Positions 1-9,868 are shown, counted from the stretch's first letter. The stretch is 64,000 bases of DNA from Solimonas sp036405815 (GCA_036405815.1 DASWWX010000033.1:1-64000), one strand, 5' to 3'. Made by a program: numbers and translations. Notes: generated by a model not told the origin, from the sequence alone.

Positions 1-1350
1 ATGCTGCCCTGCTTCAAGGCCTACGACATCCGCGGCCGCGTGCCGGATGAGCTGAATCCGGACATCGCCTATCGACTCGGCCTGGCCTATGCCGAACAGT
101 TCGCCCCGCGCCGCATCGCGCTGGGTCGCGACATCCGCCACACCAGCCCGACCCTGCTCAACGCGTTGGCGCATGGCCTGACCGCACGCGGCGTCGAGGT
201 GCTGGATTTGGGCCTATGCGGTACCGAGGAGGTCTACTGGGCCGCGCAGCAGCCCGGCGTGGACGGCGGCATCGAGGTCACCGCCAGTCACAACCCGATG
301 GACTACAACGGCATGAAGCTGGTGCGCGGCGGCGCCATACCGGTTTCCGGCGACAGCGGCCTGCGCGAACTGGAGCAGCGCGTCGCCGACAGCGGCGCCC
401 TCGCGCCCAAGGGGCCGGCGCCGATGCGGGCCGTCAGCTTTCGCGAAAGCTATGTGCAGCACCTGCTCGGCTACGTGGACCGTGCCACCCTCAAGCCACT
501 GCGCATCGTCGTCAATGCCGGCAACGGCGTGGCCGGTCCGGTGATCGACGCGCTCGAACCGCACCTGCCGTTCACGCTGATCAAGCTGCATCACGAACCG
601 AATGGCGACTTTCCCAACGGCATCCCCAATCCGCTGCTGCCGGAGAACCGCGGCGTCACCGCCGACGCCGTGCGCGCGCAGGGCGCCGACTTCGGCGTGG
701 CCTGGGACGGCGACTTCGACCGCTGCTTCCTGTTCGACGAGCGAGGCGAGTTCGTCGAGGGCTATTACATCGTCGGTCTGCTGGCCGCGGCGCTGCTGGC
801 GCGCGAAGCCGGCGGCCGCGTCATCCACGACCCGCGCCTGACCTGGAACACGATCGAGCAGGTGCAGGCCGCCGGCGGCGTGCCGGTCCAGTCCAAGACC
901 GGCCATGCCTTCATCAAGGAGCGCATGCGCGCCGAGAACGCGATCTACGGCGGCGAGATGAGCGCGCACCATTACTTCCGTGATTTCGCCTACTGCGACA
1001 ACGGCAACATTCCGTGGCTGCTGGTCGCCGGCCTGATCTCCGCCTCAGGCCAGTCGCTGAGCCAGTGGGTGGGCGACCGCATGGCGCGCTTTCCCGCCAG
1101 CGGCGAGATCAACCGCAAGGTCGGCAGCGTGCCGACCGTCATCGCCGCCGTCGAAGCCCGTTATGCGCCGCAGGCGCTGGCCGTGGATCGCACCGATGGC
1201 CTGTCCGCCGAGTTCGCGGACTGGCGCTTCAACCTGCGCGGCTCCAACACCGAGCCGGTACTGCGGCTCAACGTAGAATCGCGGGCAGACACCGCCCTGA
1301 TGCGGGCGCGTACCGACGAACTGCTGACGCTGATCGACACCCATGCCTGA
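1..1350 (+). CDS. manB: Phosphomannomutase (ManB/CpsG type)
   Basis: Interconverts mannose-6-phosphate and mannose-1-phosphate in the cytoplasm, the step before GDP-mannose. The 449-residue protein begins with a family-typical CFKAYDIRG stretch, carries the phosphoserine loop TASHNP with Ser96, the metal loop DGDFD starting at Asp236, and a sugar-phosphate loop RGSNTEP near residue 413. Length and N-terminus match CpsG, so the ATG at the very first base is plausibly the true start, though upstream DNA is not visible. It overlaps manC by 8 bases and forms a GDP-mannose operon with it. Some members also act on glucose phosphates. Confidence 0.93.
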   Translation: MLPCFKAYDIRGRVPDELNPDIAYRLGLAYAEQFAPRRIALGRDIRHTSPTLLNALAHGLTARGVEVLDLGLCGTEEVYWAAQQPGVDGGIEVTASHNPMDYNGMKLVRGGAIPVSGDSGLRELEQRVADSGALAPKGPAPMRAVSFRESYVQHLLGYVDRATLKPLRIVVNAGNGVAGPVIDALEPHLPFTLIKLHHEPNGDFPNGIPNPLLPENRGVTADAVRAQGADFGVAWDGDFDRCFLFDERGEFVEGYYIVGLLAAALLAREAGGRVIHDPRLTWNTIEQVQAAGGVPVQSKTGHAFIKERMRAENAIYGGEMSAHHYFRDFAYCDNGNIPWLLVAGLISASGQSLSQWVGDRMARFPASGEINRKVGSVPTVIAAVEARYAPQALAVDRTDGLSAEFADWRFNLRGSNTEPVLRLNVESRADTALMRARTDELLTLIDTHA

Positions 1351-2779
1351 GACGACCGCCCCCCGCCTCCTGCCCGTCCTGCTCGCCGGCGGCTCCGGCA
1401 CGCGGCTGTGGCCGCTGTCGCGCGAGCTGTATCCCAAGCAGTTCCTGAACCTGGTCGACGAGCACAGCCTGCTGCAGAACACCGCGCTGCGCGCCGCCGC
1501 ACTGCCGGGCGCGCTGCCCGCGCTGGTGATCTGCGGCGATCAGCACCGCTTCATCGCTGCCGAACAGTTGCGCCAGGTCGGCGTTCAGGGCTGCGTGCTG
1601 CTCGAACCCGAGGGCCGCAACACGGCGCCCGCCGCTGCCGTCGCGGCGCTGCACGCGATCCAGCGCCACGGCCCCGAGACGCTGGTCTTCCTGATGGCGG
1701 CCGATCATGCGATCCGCGACAGCGCGGCCTTCGCCGCCGCCGTCGAACATGCGGCCGCACTGGCGATGCAGGGCCGCATCGTCACCTTCGGCATCCAGCC
1801 CACGCATCCGGAAACCGGCTTCGGCTACCTGCAGGCCGGCGATGCGCTGCCGCCACACGGCCACGCGGTCGCGCGCTTTATTGAAAAGCCGCCGCTGGCC
1901 ACCGCCCAGGATCTGCTGGCCCGCGGCGGGCACTACTGGAACGGCGGCATGTTCCTGTTCCGCGCCGACGTCTTCATCGACGAGCTGACGCGGCTGGAAC
2001 CGGCGATGGCGCAACAGGCCCGTGCCGCGCTGGAAGGCGGCAAGAGCGACCTGGATTTCGTGCGGCTCGACGCCCCCTCGTTTCGCGCCTGCCGCAACGA
2101 ATCGATCGACTACGCGGTGATGGAAAAGACCGCGCTGGCCGCGCTGGTGCCGCTGGACGCCGGCTGGGACGACGTCGGCAGCTGGACCTACCTGGACAAG
2201 CTGCCGCAGTGCGACGCGCGCGGCAACCGACTGCGCGGCGACGTGCTGGTCGAGGATGCCGACAACAATCTGGTGCAGGCCACGTCGCGGCTGGTGAGCC
2301 TGGTGGGTGTGCGCGACCACATCGTCGTCGAAACCGGCGATGCCGTGCTGGTGACGACGCGCGAACGCGCGCAGGACGTCAGAAAGATCGTGCAACAATT
2401 GAAAGGATCGAACCGCACGGAGGCCGTGCTGCATCCGCGCGTCTATCGGCCCTGGGGCTGGTACGAGGGCATCTCCAGCGGCGAACGCTTCCAGGTCAAG
2501 CGCATCCAGGTCGGCCCCGGCCAGAAGCTGTCACTGCAGATGCATCATCACCGCGCCGAGCACTGGATCGTGGTCAAGGGCACCGCGCGCGTGACTTGTG
2601 AGGATCGCGAATTCCTGCTGGGCGAGAACGAATCAACCTACATTCCGCTGGGCCACAAGCACCGTCTCGAGAACCCGGGCGCCATCCCGCTGGAGATCAT
2701 CGAGGTGCAATCCGGTGGTTATCTGGGCGAGGACGACATCGTCCGCTTCGAGGATGTGTACGGCCGCAGTTCCGGCTGA
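1343..2779 (+). CDS. manC: Mannose-1-phosphate guanylyltransferase / mannose-6-phosphate isomerase
   Basis: Bifunctional enzyme giving GDP-mannose from mannose-1-phosphate and GTP; the second domain isomerises fructose-6-phosphate and mannose-6-phosphate. The N-terminal nucleotidyltransferase domain has the signature GGSGTRLWPLSR (about residues 16-27) followed by PKQF, and FIEKPP near residue 180. The C-terminal cupin domain starts about residue 365 (RPWGWYEG) and has the His-rich metal segment MHHHRAEHW. At 478 residues it has the normal length of the two-domain ManC family. The ATG lies inside the end of manB, which suggests translational coupling. Its product feeds gmd immediately downstream. 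Confidence 0.95.
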   Translation: MPETTAPRLLPVLLAGGSGTRLWPLSRELYPKQFLNLVDEHSLLQNTALRAAALPGALPALVICGDQHRFIAAEQLRQVGVQGCVLLEPEGRNTAPAAAVAALHAIQRHGPETLVFLMAADHAIRDSAAFAAAVEHAAALAMQGRIVTFGIQPTHPETGFGYLQAGDALPPHGHAVARFIEKPPLATAQDLLARGGHYWNGGMFLFRADVFIDELTRLEPAMAQQARAALEGGKSDLDFVRLDAPSFRACRNESIDYAVMEKTALAALVPLDAGWDDVGSWTYLDKLPQCDARGNRLRGDVLVEDADNNLVQATSRLVSLVGVRDHIVVETGDAVLVTTRERAQDVRKIVQQLKGSNRTEAVLHPRVYRPWGWYEGISSGERFQVKRIQVGPGQKLSLQMHHHRAEHWIVVKGTARVTCEDREFLLGENESTYIPLGHKHRLENPGAIPLEIIEVQSGGYLGEDDIVRFEDVYGRSSG

Positions 2780-2969
2780 ACGGGCGAAGTGCGTGATCGG
2801 GCGCACGGCCGCTGCCGCTGCGGGATCTCCAGTCCACGAATTCGCCCACCGTCACGCGCAGCGCTTGCGCTAGACTCCGGCGCAGACTTTACGGCCCGCA
2901 CCCTGTGGCCGTGAGGGCCGCGCCGGGATCGCATCGATCCACCGCGCACCCGCCTTAGAGGAGCCTACA

Positions 2970-4100
2970 TTGAGTCAACGCAAGGTTGCCCTGATCACCG
3001 GCATCACGGGCCAGGATGGCGCCTATCTCGCCGAGTTCCTGCTGAGCAAGGGCTATCAGGTGCATGGCCTGAAGCGCCGCACCTCGCTGTTCAACACCAA
3101 GCGCATCGATCATCTCTACCAGGATCCGCACGAGCTACCGCGCAACCTCGTGCTGCATCACGGCGACATGACCGATACCTCGAGCCTGATCCGCATCGTG
3201 CAGCAGATCCAGCCGGACGAAATCTACAACCTCGCCGCGCAATCGCACGTCGCCGTATCGTTCGAAGAACCCGAATACACCGCCGACAGCGACGCCATCG
3301 GCCCGCTGCGCCTGCTGGAGGCGATCCGCATCCTCGGCCTGCAGGACAAGACCCGCTTCTATCAGGCGTCGACCTCCGAGCTGTACGGCAAGGTGCAGGA
3401 GATTCCGCAAACCGAGACCACGCCGTTCTATCCGCGCAGCCCCTACGGCGTGGCCAAGCTTTACGCCTATTGGATCACGGTGAACTACCGCGAGTCCTAC
3501 GGGCTCTACGCCTGCAACGGCATCCTGTTCAATCACGAATCGCCGATCCGCGGCGAGACCTTCGTCACCCGCAAGGTCACGCGTGGGCTCGCTCGTATCG
3601 CACTCGGCCTGCAGCCCTGCCTGTACATGGGCAATCTTGATTCCAAGCGCGACTGGGGCCATGCGCGCGACTACGTCGAAATGCAATGGCTGATGTTGCA
3701 ACAGCCGCAGCCCGAAGATTTCGTCATCGCCACCGGCGTGCAGTACAGCGTGCGCGAGTTCATCACCCGCGCCGCCGCCGAGCTGGGCATCACGCTGCGC
3801 TGGCAGGGCGAAGGCGTCGAGGAGACGGCGGTGATCGCCGCGCTCGGCGAATGCCCGGAGGGCACGCTGCGCTGCAAGGTTGGCGATGTCGTGGTGCGCG
3901 TCGACCCCCGCTACTTCCGACCGGCCGAGGTGGAAACGCTGCTCGGCGATCCACGCAAGGCGCGCGAGAAGCTGGGCTGGGTGCCGCGCACCAGCTTCGA
4001 ACAACTGGTCAAGGAAATGGCGCTCTCCGACCTTCACTGGGCCGCCAAGGACGTGGCGCTGCAAGGGCTCGGCTACGAAGCGCGCAAGTACCATGAGTGA
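2970..4100 (+). CDS. gmd: GDP-mannose 4,6-dehydratase
   Basis: Converts GDP-D-mannose to GDP-4-keto-6-deoxy-D-mannose. This is a short-chain dehydrogenase/reductase fold: NADP loop GITGQDGAYL at residues 11-20, catalytic STSELYGK segment, and YxxxK pair in YGVAKLYAYW. The 376 residues match the family. The start is TTG, preceded at good distance by AGAGGAG; no in-frame ATG gives a better N-terminus. The 190 bases between manC and gmd contain no gene and may hold a promoter. It overlaps fcl by 8 bases. Confidence 0.94.
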   Translation: MSQRKVALITGITGQDGAYLAEFLLSKGYQVHGLKRRTSLFNTKRIDHLYQDPHELPRNLVLHHGDMTDTSSLIRIVQQIQPDEIYNLAAQSHVAVSFEEPEYTADSDAIGPLRLLEAIRILGLQDKTRFYQASTSELYGKVQEIPQTETTPFYPRSPYGVAKLYAYWITVNYRESYGLYACNGILFNHESPIRGETFVTRKVTRGLARIALGLQPCLYMGNLDSKRDWGHARDYVEMQWLMLQQPQPEDFVIATGVQYSVREFITRAAAELGITLRWQGEGVEETAVIAALGECPEGTLRCKVGDVVVRVDPRYFRPAEVETLLGDPRKAREKLGWVPRTSFEQLVKEMALSDLHWAAKDVALQGLGYEARKYHE

Positions 4101-5076
4101 TGCGTCCGTCCGCGATATGCATCAGGCGCCGATCTTCGTCGCCGGCCATCGCGGCATGGTCGGCTCGGCGATCGTGCGCGCGCTGCAGGCGCAGGGCTAT
4201 CGGAACCTCCTGACGCGCAGCCGCGGTGAGCTGGATCTCACCGATCAGGCGGCGGTGCGCGCGTTCTTCGCACGGGAAAAACCCCGCTGGGTGTTCCTGG
4301 CGGCCGCCAAGGTCGGCGGCATCCAGGCCAACAACGTCTACCGCGCCGACTTCATCGTCGAAAACCTGCTGATCCAAACCAACGTCATCCAGGCGGCGCA
4401 CCAGAACCACGTCGAGCGCCTGATGTTCCTGGGCTCGAGCTGCATCTATCCCAAGTTCGCGCCACAACCGATTCCCGAATCCGCGCTGCTGACCGGTACG
4501 CTGGAACCGACCAACCAGCCGTACGCCATCGCCAAGATCGCCGGCATCGAGATGTGCGATGCCTACAACCGCCAGTACGGCACCGACTTCCGCGCCGCGA
4601 TGCCGACCAACCTCTACGGCCCCGGCGACAATTTCGACCTGAACAACAGCCACGTCATTCCGGCGCTGATCCGCAAGTTCCACGATGCACGGCAGGCCAA
4701 CGCCCCCACCGTCACCGTCTGGGGCACCGGCACGCCGCGCCGGGAGTTTCTGCACGTCGACGACATGGCCGCCGCCAGCCTGTTCCTGATGGAACTGGAA
4801 TCAACCCGCTGGCAGAGCCTGGGCACCCCGCACGTCAACGTCGGCTACGGCGACGATGTCTCGATCGCCAAGCTCGCACATCAGGTCGCAGAGACTGTGG
4901 GCTATCGCGGCGAGCTGGTGTTCGATACCAGCAAGCCGGACGGCACGCCGCGCAAGCTGATGGACAGTTCGCTGCTGCGCGGCCTGGGTTGGCATCCAGC
5001 GCTCGATCTCCAGAACGGGTTGCAAGGCACCTACGCCTGGTTCGAACACAATCTGACGCAGCTTCGAGCGGTGTAA
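4093..5076 (+). CDS. fcl: GDP-L-fucose synthase (epimerase/reductase)
   Basis: Epimerises and reduces the Gmd product to GDP-L-fucose with NADPH. The 327-residue protein has the N-terminal loop GHRGMVGSAI, the active-site segment SSCIYPK, and YAIAK with the YxxxK pair. The open frame extends upstream inside gmd, but the ATG at 4093 gives the family-typical N-terminus and an 8-base overlap with gmd, typical of coupled gmd-fcl pairs. The genes from manB to fcl therefore form a complete fructose-6-phosphate to GDP-fucose route. Fucose is a probable component of the polymer encoded downstream, or of another glycan. Confidence 0.94.
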   Translation: MSDASVRDMHQAPIFVAGHRGMVGSAIVRALQAQGYRNLLTRSRGELDLTDQAAVRAFFAREKPRWVFLAAAKVGGIQANNVYRADFIVENLLIQTNVIQAAHQNHVERLMFLGSSCIYPKFAPQPIPESALLTGTLEPTNQPYAIAKIAGIEMCDAYNRQYGTDFRAAMPTNLYGPGDNFDLNNSHVIPALIRKFHDARQANAPTVTVWGTGTPRREFLHVDDMAAASLFLMELESTRWQSLGTPHVNVGYGDDVSIAKLAHQVAETVGYRGELVFDTSKPDGTPRKLMDSSLLRGLGWHPALDLQNGLQGTYAWFEHNLTQLRAV

Positions 5077-5162
5077 TCGATGCGCGCCACGAGCCGCTAC
5101 TTTGATGCTCGAGCCTCACGCAGCAGCGCCACAAAGTTGCATCGCTGGCAACCGCCCCTCCG

Positions 5163-6185
5163 ATGCCAACCCTACTGATCACCGGTGGCGCCGGCTTCAT
5201 CGGTTCGGCCCTGATCCGTCGCCTGATGGCGGCCCCCGACGTGCGCATTGTCAATATAGACAAGCTGACCTACGCCGCCCACCCGGAGGCGCTGGCGTCG
5301 ATTCACAACGATCCTCGCTATCGGTTAGTGAAAGCGGATATCTGCGACGCGTCCGCGTTGGCTCGCGTATTCGCCGACTATGCGCCCGATGGCGTGATGC
5401 ATCTGGCGGCCGAATCGCATGTCGATCGCGCAATCGCCATGCCCGCACCGTTTATGCAGACCAATCTGGTCGGTACCTTTCGCTTGCTGGAGGCCTCGCT
5501 TCATCACTGGCAGCGCCTGGCGCCGGCGCAGCAACGGCAGTTTCGCTTCCTGCAGGTTTCGACCGACGAGGTCTACGGATCCGCGAATCCGGAACGCACT
5601 TTCGTCGAGGGCGATGCATACAGCCCCAGTTCCCCTTACTCTGCCAGCAAGGCTGGCGCCGACCACCTGGCACTGGCCTGGTACCGCACGTACGGGCTGC
5701 CCGTGCTGATCTCTCACAGCACTAACAACTATGGCCCCTATCAACACCCGGAGAAGTTGATCCCCGCTACGCTCACACGCGCGATCGCGGGGCATCCGAT
5801 CCCCCTGTTCGCGAGCGGGGAGAATGTGCGGGACTGGATACATGTCGATGATCATGTGAACGCGCTGCAGACCATCTTCCACCGGGGCCGACCAGGCGAG
5901 GCCTATCATGTCAGTGCCGACAACCCGCGACGCAACATCGATCTCGTCCACCGGCTTTGCGATTTACTCGACGAACAACGGCCCGAACAGGCGCCTCATC
6001 GCCAGCTGATCCACTTCGTGCCCGACCGGCCAGGTCACGATTTTCGCTACGCAATCGACGCGTCCAAGCTGCGACGGGCGCTGGGCTGGCATCCGCAGAT
6101 CGATTTCGATGCCGGTCTGCGCGCCACCGTGAACTGGTACCTGGGCCGCGCTGCTGAGCAAGACGCGACGACGACACGCCGCTGA
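5163..6185 (+). CDS. rfbB: dTDP-glucose 4,6-dehydratase (RmlB/RfbB type)
   Basis: Predicted to convert dTDP-glucose to dTDP-4-keto-6-deoxyglucose. The 340 residues show the NAD loop GGAGFIGS at residues 7-14, the catalytic triplet region STDEVYGS, YSASKAGADH with the YxxxK pair, and SNNYGP-like HSTNNYGP. Similarity to RmlB continues to the C-terminal ALGWHP and WYL segments. No rmlA, rmlC or rmlD lies in the window, so dTDP-glucose must come from elsewhere. It follows fcl by 86 bases on the same strand and may be co-transcribed with it. Confidence 0.88.
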   Translation: MPTLLITGGAGFIGSALIRRLMAAPDVRIVNIDKLTYAAHPEALASIHNDPRYRLVKADICDASALARVFADYAPDGVMHLAAESHVDRAIAMPAPFMQTNLVGTFRLLEASLHHWQRLAPAQQRQFRFLQVSTDEVYGSANPERTFVEGDAYSPSSPYSASKAGADHLALAWYRTYGLPVLISHSTNNYGPYQHPEKLIPATLTRAIAGHPIPLFASGENVRDWIHVDDHVNALQTIFHRGRPGEAYHVSADNPRRNIDLVHRLCDLLDEQRPEQAPHRQLIHFVPDRPGHDFRYAIDASKLRRALGWHPQIDFDAGLRATVNWYLGRAAEQDATTTRR

Positions 6186-6312
6186 GCCGCCGCCCGGCGC
6201 TCTCACCCTGCCGCCCTGGCGGTCGAACGCTCCCGCGCACTGCTTGCCAAGCTCAATCGTGCTGGGTCTACTATCGCCACTTTCACTGACCTCACCCTAC
6301 AGGCCTTCCTCG

Positions 6313-7488
6313 ATGCGTCCCGATCCGCGATATCTGCTCGGCATCAGCATTCTCATCAGCGGCTGGTCGTCCGGCGCGCTGGCATCCGAACCGCGTTGCG
6401 CGATCAGCCAGAACGGCCAGTGGTTACCGCAGACCGAGGCCCAGAGCCTGGAAAACTGCGCGGCCGCGCTGAAGCAGCGATCCGAACAAACCACCGGCGT
6501 CCTGTTCGCACGCTGGAACGAGAACTTGATCGGCTACGACGGCACCGTGTTCTACGTCTCGCAGAACAACGGCGAGACGTGGACGCCCACCGCGCTGCGC
6601 ACGCACAGCACGCTGATCGCGAGCGCGAACGCCGATGTCGCGCCCGAGCCCCCGCCTGCGGCCTCGCCCGAGCCGGCGGCGCCAGTCGCCGAACAAGCGC
6701 CGGCCTCGCACGCTGCATCCACGCTGGCGGAAGCAGCGCCAGTCGTAACAGCCTCAGCGCCACCGACCGCGCCGCCTGCTGCCCAGACGCCGCCCAAGCC
6801 CACCCCGTCAGCGCCGAAGCCCGCCGCGGTCAAGCCTGCTCAATCAATCGCCGCTCAACCGGCGGCCCCAACAGCAGCACCGGTCGCCGATGCCGGCCCC
6901 GAACTGCTGGGCGACTCGAATCCGCCGACTGACGAGGCGGTGCCATCGCTGGCGTCCGTGCTGGCCTCGCTACCAGAGCCCGCCGAGGAAGCTGAGAAAG
7001 CTGAGCCAAAAGCTGCGGCACCCGCCTCAGAAAAGCCGGCCGCCGCGAAGCCAGCAGCTGCACTGTCAGCGGCGCCGCGAGCAAAACCGTCGGTAACGCC
7101 CTCTGCACCGGTCGCGGCAACAGCGACAGCCGCCCAGCCGGCTCCACTTCCGCCGCCCGCGCCGCCGAAGCCGCTACCGGGCCTACCTAGTGTTGAAGGC
7201 TCTGCGCCGATTTTTCCTGGCCTGCCGTCGGACATTGCAAGCATCGGCACGGGTTCCGGCAAGGCCGAACCTTGCCTGATCTGGAATGGAAGCTGGATTC
7301 GATCCACGGCGCCCGATCTGCGGGCCTGCGCCGACCTTCTGGATCAATCGCCGGAAAACTACGACGAGGGCGGCTACAAGTACGCGTACTGGTCGCATAC
7401 GTACCTGGTGGCCACGCGCCAGTTCGTCAAATCGCTGGCGAAGGACGGAATCACGTGGGCTGACGTGCGCAAGCGCTACCGATACTAA
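6313..7488 (+). CDS. Secreted two-domain protein with Pro/Ala-rich linker, unknown function
   Basis: I do not recognise this 391-residue protein. It has a short signal-like N-terminus ending near ALAS at residue 25. Two similar modules follow at about residues 27-98 and 316-391, each reading roughly C-x-I, NGxW, LxxCAxxL, an aromatic-rich stretch, and G-x-TW. A linker of over 200 residues rich in Pro, Ala, Glu and Lys separates them, as in envelope-spanning or wall-tethered proteins. The ATG at 6313 is chosen over one at 6244 because it gives the compact signal sequence. It sits between the sugar-nucleotide genes and the wzc terminator, so a polysaccharide-related envelope role is possible but unproven. 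Confidence 0.7.
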   Translation: MRPDPRYLLGISILISGWSSGALASEPRCAISQNGQWLPQTEAQSLENCAAALKQRSEQTTGVLFARWNENLIGYDGTVFYVSQNNGETWTPTALRTHSTLIASANADVAPEPPPAASPEPAAPVAEQAPASHAASTLAEAAPVVTASAPPTAPPAAQTPPKPTPSAPKPAAVKPAQSIAAQPAAPTAAPVADAGPELLGDSNPPTDEAVPSLASVLASLPEPAEEAEKAEPKAAAPASEKPAAAKPAAALSAAPRAKPSVTPSAPVAATATAAQPAPLPPPAPPKPLPGLPSVEGSAPIFPGLPSDIASIGTGSGKAEPCLIWNGSWIRSTAPDLRACADLLDQSPENYDEGGYKYAYWSHTYLVATRQFVKSLAKDGITWADVRKRYRY

Positions 7489-7542
7489 CCATCACCACCG
7501 CGCTGCCGACCGCTCACGTCATTCAGCGCGATCGAAGGCACG

Positions 7543-7580
7543 AAAAAGGCGCCGCGAACTTTAGCTCGCGGCGCCTTTCG
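7543..7580 (-). terminator. Rho-independent terminator at the end of the polysaccharide locus
   Basis: A perfect 13-bp stem (7545-7557 with 7566-7578) around an 8-base loop. Read on the minus strand it ends in a run of T, 18 bases after the wzc stop. It also ends the convergent plus-strand gene, where the T tract is weaker. Confidence 0.85.
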
Positions 7581-7597
7581 TAAAAACTCAGAAGATC

Positions 7598-9868
7598 TCA
7601 AACGCCCGGCGTCTTCTTCACCTTCGGCTGATAGTTGTAGTTGTAGTAGCCATAGTTGTAGCCGTACTTATGGCTATAACGCCCGCGCCCGCCGATACCA
7701 ACCTGATTGAATACGGTACCGCGCACCGGGATTCCAGCGGCCTGCAGGCGCTTCAAAGAATCTTCGATCATCCTCAGCGAGTGCTCGCCCGCCTTGAGCA
7801 CCAGCAGGGTAGTGCCAGCGTATTGGCCCAGAACCGCAGCGTCCGTGACCGCCAGCACCGGGGGCGTATCCAGAATCACCGTATCGTAGCGCTGCGAGAG
7901 GAACGTCAGCAGTTCCCCAACAGCCTCTGAAAGGAGCAGCTCTGCTGGATTCGGGGGAACCGTGCCCGTTGATACGAAATGCAGTCCATCAACGGTGGTG
8001 CGATGGATGACATCTGCCACAGCGGCAGAACCTGCGATGTAGTCTGTAACGCCGGGCGTACGCTGAACATTGAAGTACTCATGCAAATGACCGCGTCGCA
8101 AGTCGCCATCAACCACTACGATTTTCTTACCGCTCGCCGCCAAAACTGCACCGAGATTGGCGCTCACAAATGACTTGCCCAAGCCCGGCGAAGGCCCGGT
8201 CAACATCAAAATATTGTTCTTGGCCTCCAGCTGTCCGAAGTGCAGCGACGTTCGCAAACTGCGCAGAGCCTCGATCGCGTTCCCGTTGGGATCGACTTGA
8301 GCCAACAATCGTTCGTTGCCAGCCGCGTCCTTTTTCAGCAAACGATGAATGCGCCGCTGTCCCTCGGAATAAGGAATGACGCTGTAAGTCGCAATGCCAA
8401 GCTTCTTCTCCACCTCGGCAGGGTCTTCGACGCCGGCGTGCAAAGCGCTCCGTGCGAACACCGCTAACATGCCCAGAGCCAGCCCGAGCAGCAGAGAGAT
8501 GCCCAACACAACGGACACTCGCGGCTTTGCCGGCGTAGACGGCGGCACGGCCGCATCAATGATGCGGACATTTCCGACGGTGCCGGCCTTCACAACCTCC
8601 AGCTCCTGCGTGCTGTTGAGCAATGACAGATACAGGGTCGAATTCACCTCCATATCCCGAGACAAGCGCAGCAACTCCTGCTGGGTCTCAGGCAGATCCT
8701 TGACCTTGGCCTCGATCCCGGCCTTCTCTCGTGCGATCTGAGAAAGCTGGCCATTAATGGCCTCAACCACCGGGTGATTGCTGGTAAAGCGGCGCAGGGC
8801 TTCCTCTTTACGCTGCTCCAACTGCATACGCGACTGCTCCAGCGTGACCGCTTGCTGGAGAATCAAGTCGGTCTCCTTGGTCAGATCTGCAGACCCCTGC
8901 CGCAAGCGATAGGAATTGATCGCACTCTCCGCCTCCTCAACATTCTTTCTGAGTTTGGGCAACTGCTCGTTGAGGAAGGCCAGCGTCTGCTGCGCTTCTG
9001 CCGACTTGCGCTCCACGTTCTGGCGCAGGTAAACCTCAGCAATCTTGTTCAGGATCTGCGCAGCCCGCACAGGATTGGGATCCGAGAAGGAGAGCCGGAG
9101 AATGCCACTCTGGCGGCCCTGCTCGGAAACCTGTAGACGGGATTCCAGGCTACGAATGACCTCCGCCCTCCGGCGATAGCGGAGGTCGAACTCGGTGCCG
9201 GGCCGGGCCGTGAGTGACTGCACGAACAAGGCAGAGGGCTGCCCACCGAGCTCGAAAATAATGCGCTCTCCGACCTTGCCACTCACAATCGGCCGGCCAT
9301 CACTTTCAAAAAGATCGTAAGCACCATTCTGCTGAGCGCGTAGGTGAAACGTGCGCCCGATGTACACATCCGGAATGACGAAATCCGTCATGCGTATGGA
9401 TTCACCGCCCCATGCGAATCGGCTCAAGCCCGGCATCTCTCGAGCAATCGGCCTATCGGCCGTTGGACGAAACCCTCGGGCAAACGCGCGGCCAACATAG
9501 GGGAAATAAGCGGGGGTGGCGTCGAGGACCAGATCCAACTCATCCACCACCTTGCCGAGGACCATCCGGCTGCGCAGGATTTCGATCTCCGCCGCGACCT
9601 TGGTATCGGCACCCAGCATCTGGGACGCATCACCCAAGGCGGAAGCTATACCGCTCCGCTCCGTCTCGACTTGGATCAGCGCATCTACAGAGTAGATGCG
9701 GGTGGCCGTCCAGGCGTGAAACACGCCCGCCAGCAGAACCACGACCGCAATCGCCGCCAACAGCAATCGACCAGCGACCAGTACGCCGAGCAGTTCCCGA
9801 AAATCGATTTCACCACCGTCGTCAATCTGGGAGACGGATCCCTGAGAGGCCTTCTGTAAGGTAGTCAT
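7598..9868 (-). CDS. wzc: Wzc-type polysaccharide co-polymerase and tyrosine autokinase
   Basis: Inner-membrane protein controlling polymer length and export by cycles of tyrosine phosphorylation. The 756 residues contain an N-terminal Wzz domain with a first membrane segment at about residues 30-50, a long periplasmic region with coiled-coil character around 270-400, a second membrane segment near 435-455, and a cytoplasmic BY-kinase domain. The kinase has Walker A GPSPGLGKS with Lys565 and a VVVDGDLRRG motif. The tail carries eight tyrosines within about 16 residues, the usual autophosphorylation cluster. It is the last gene of the minus-strand locus, downstream of wza. No Wzb-type phosphatase gene is in the window. 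Confidence 0.94.
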   Translation of the reverse strand: MTTLQKASQGSVSQIDDGGEIDFRELLGVLVAGRLLLAAIAVVVLLAGVFHAWTATRIYSVDALIQVETERSGIASALGDASQMLGADTKVAAEIEILRSRMVLGKVVDELDLVLDATPAYFPYVGRAFARGFRPTADRPIAREMPGLSRFAWGGESIRMTDFVIPDVYIGRTFHLRAQQNGAYDLFESDGRPIVSGKVGERIIFELGGQPSALFVQSLTARPGTEFDLRYRRRAEVIRSLESRLQVSEQGRQSGILRLSFSDPNPVRAAQILNKIAEVYLRQNVERKSAEAQQTLAFLNEQLPKLRKNVEEAESAINSYRLRQGSADLTKETDLILQQAVTLEQSRMQLEQRKEEALRRFTSNHPVVEAINGQLSQIAREKAGIEAKVKDLPETQQELLRLSRDMEVNSTLYLSLLNSTQELEVVKAGTVGNVRIIDAAVPPSTPAKPRVSVVLGISLLLGLALGMLAVFARSALHAGVEDPAEVEKKLGIATYSVIPYSEGQRRIHRLLKKDAAGNERLLAQVDPNGNAIEALRSLRTSLHFGQLEAKNNILMLTGPSPGLGKSFVSANLGAVLAASGKKIVVVDGDLRRGHLHEYFNVQRTPGVTDYIAGSAAVADVIHRTTVDGLHFVSTGTVPPNPAELLLSEAVGELLTFLSQRYDTVILDTPPVLAVTDAAVLGQYAGTTLLVLKAGEHSLRMIEDSLKRLQAAGIPVRGTVFNQVGIGGRGRYSHKYGYNYGYYNYNYQPKVKKTPGV

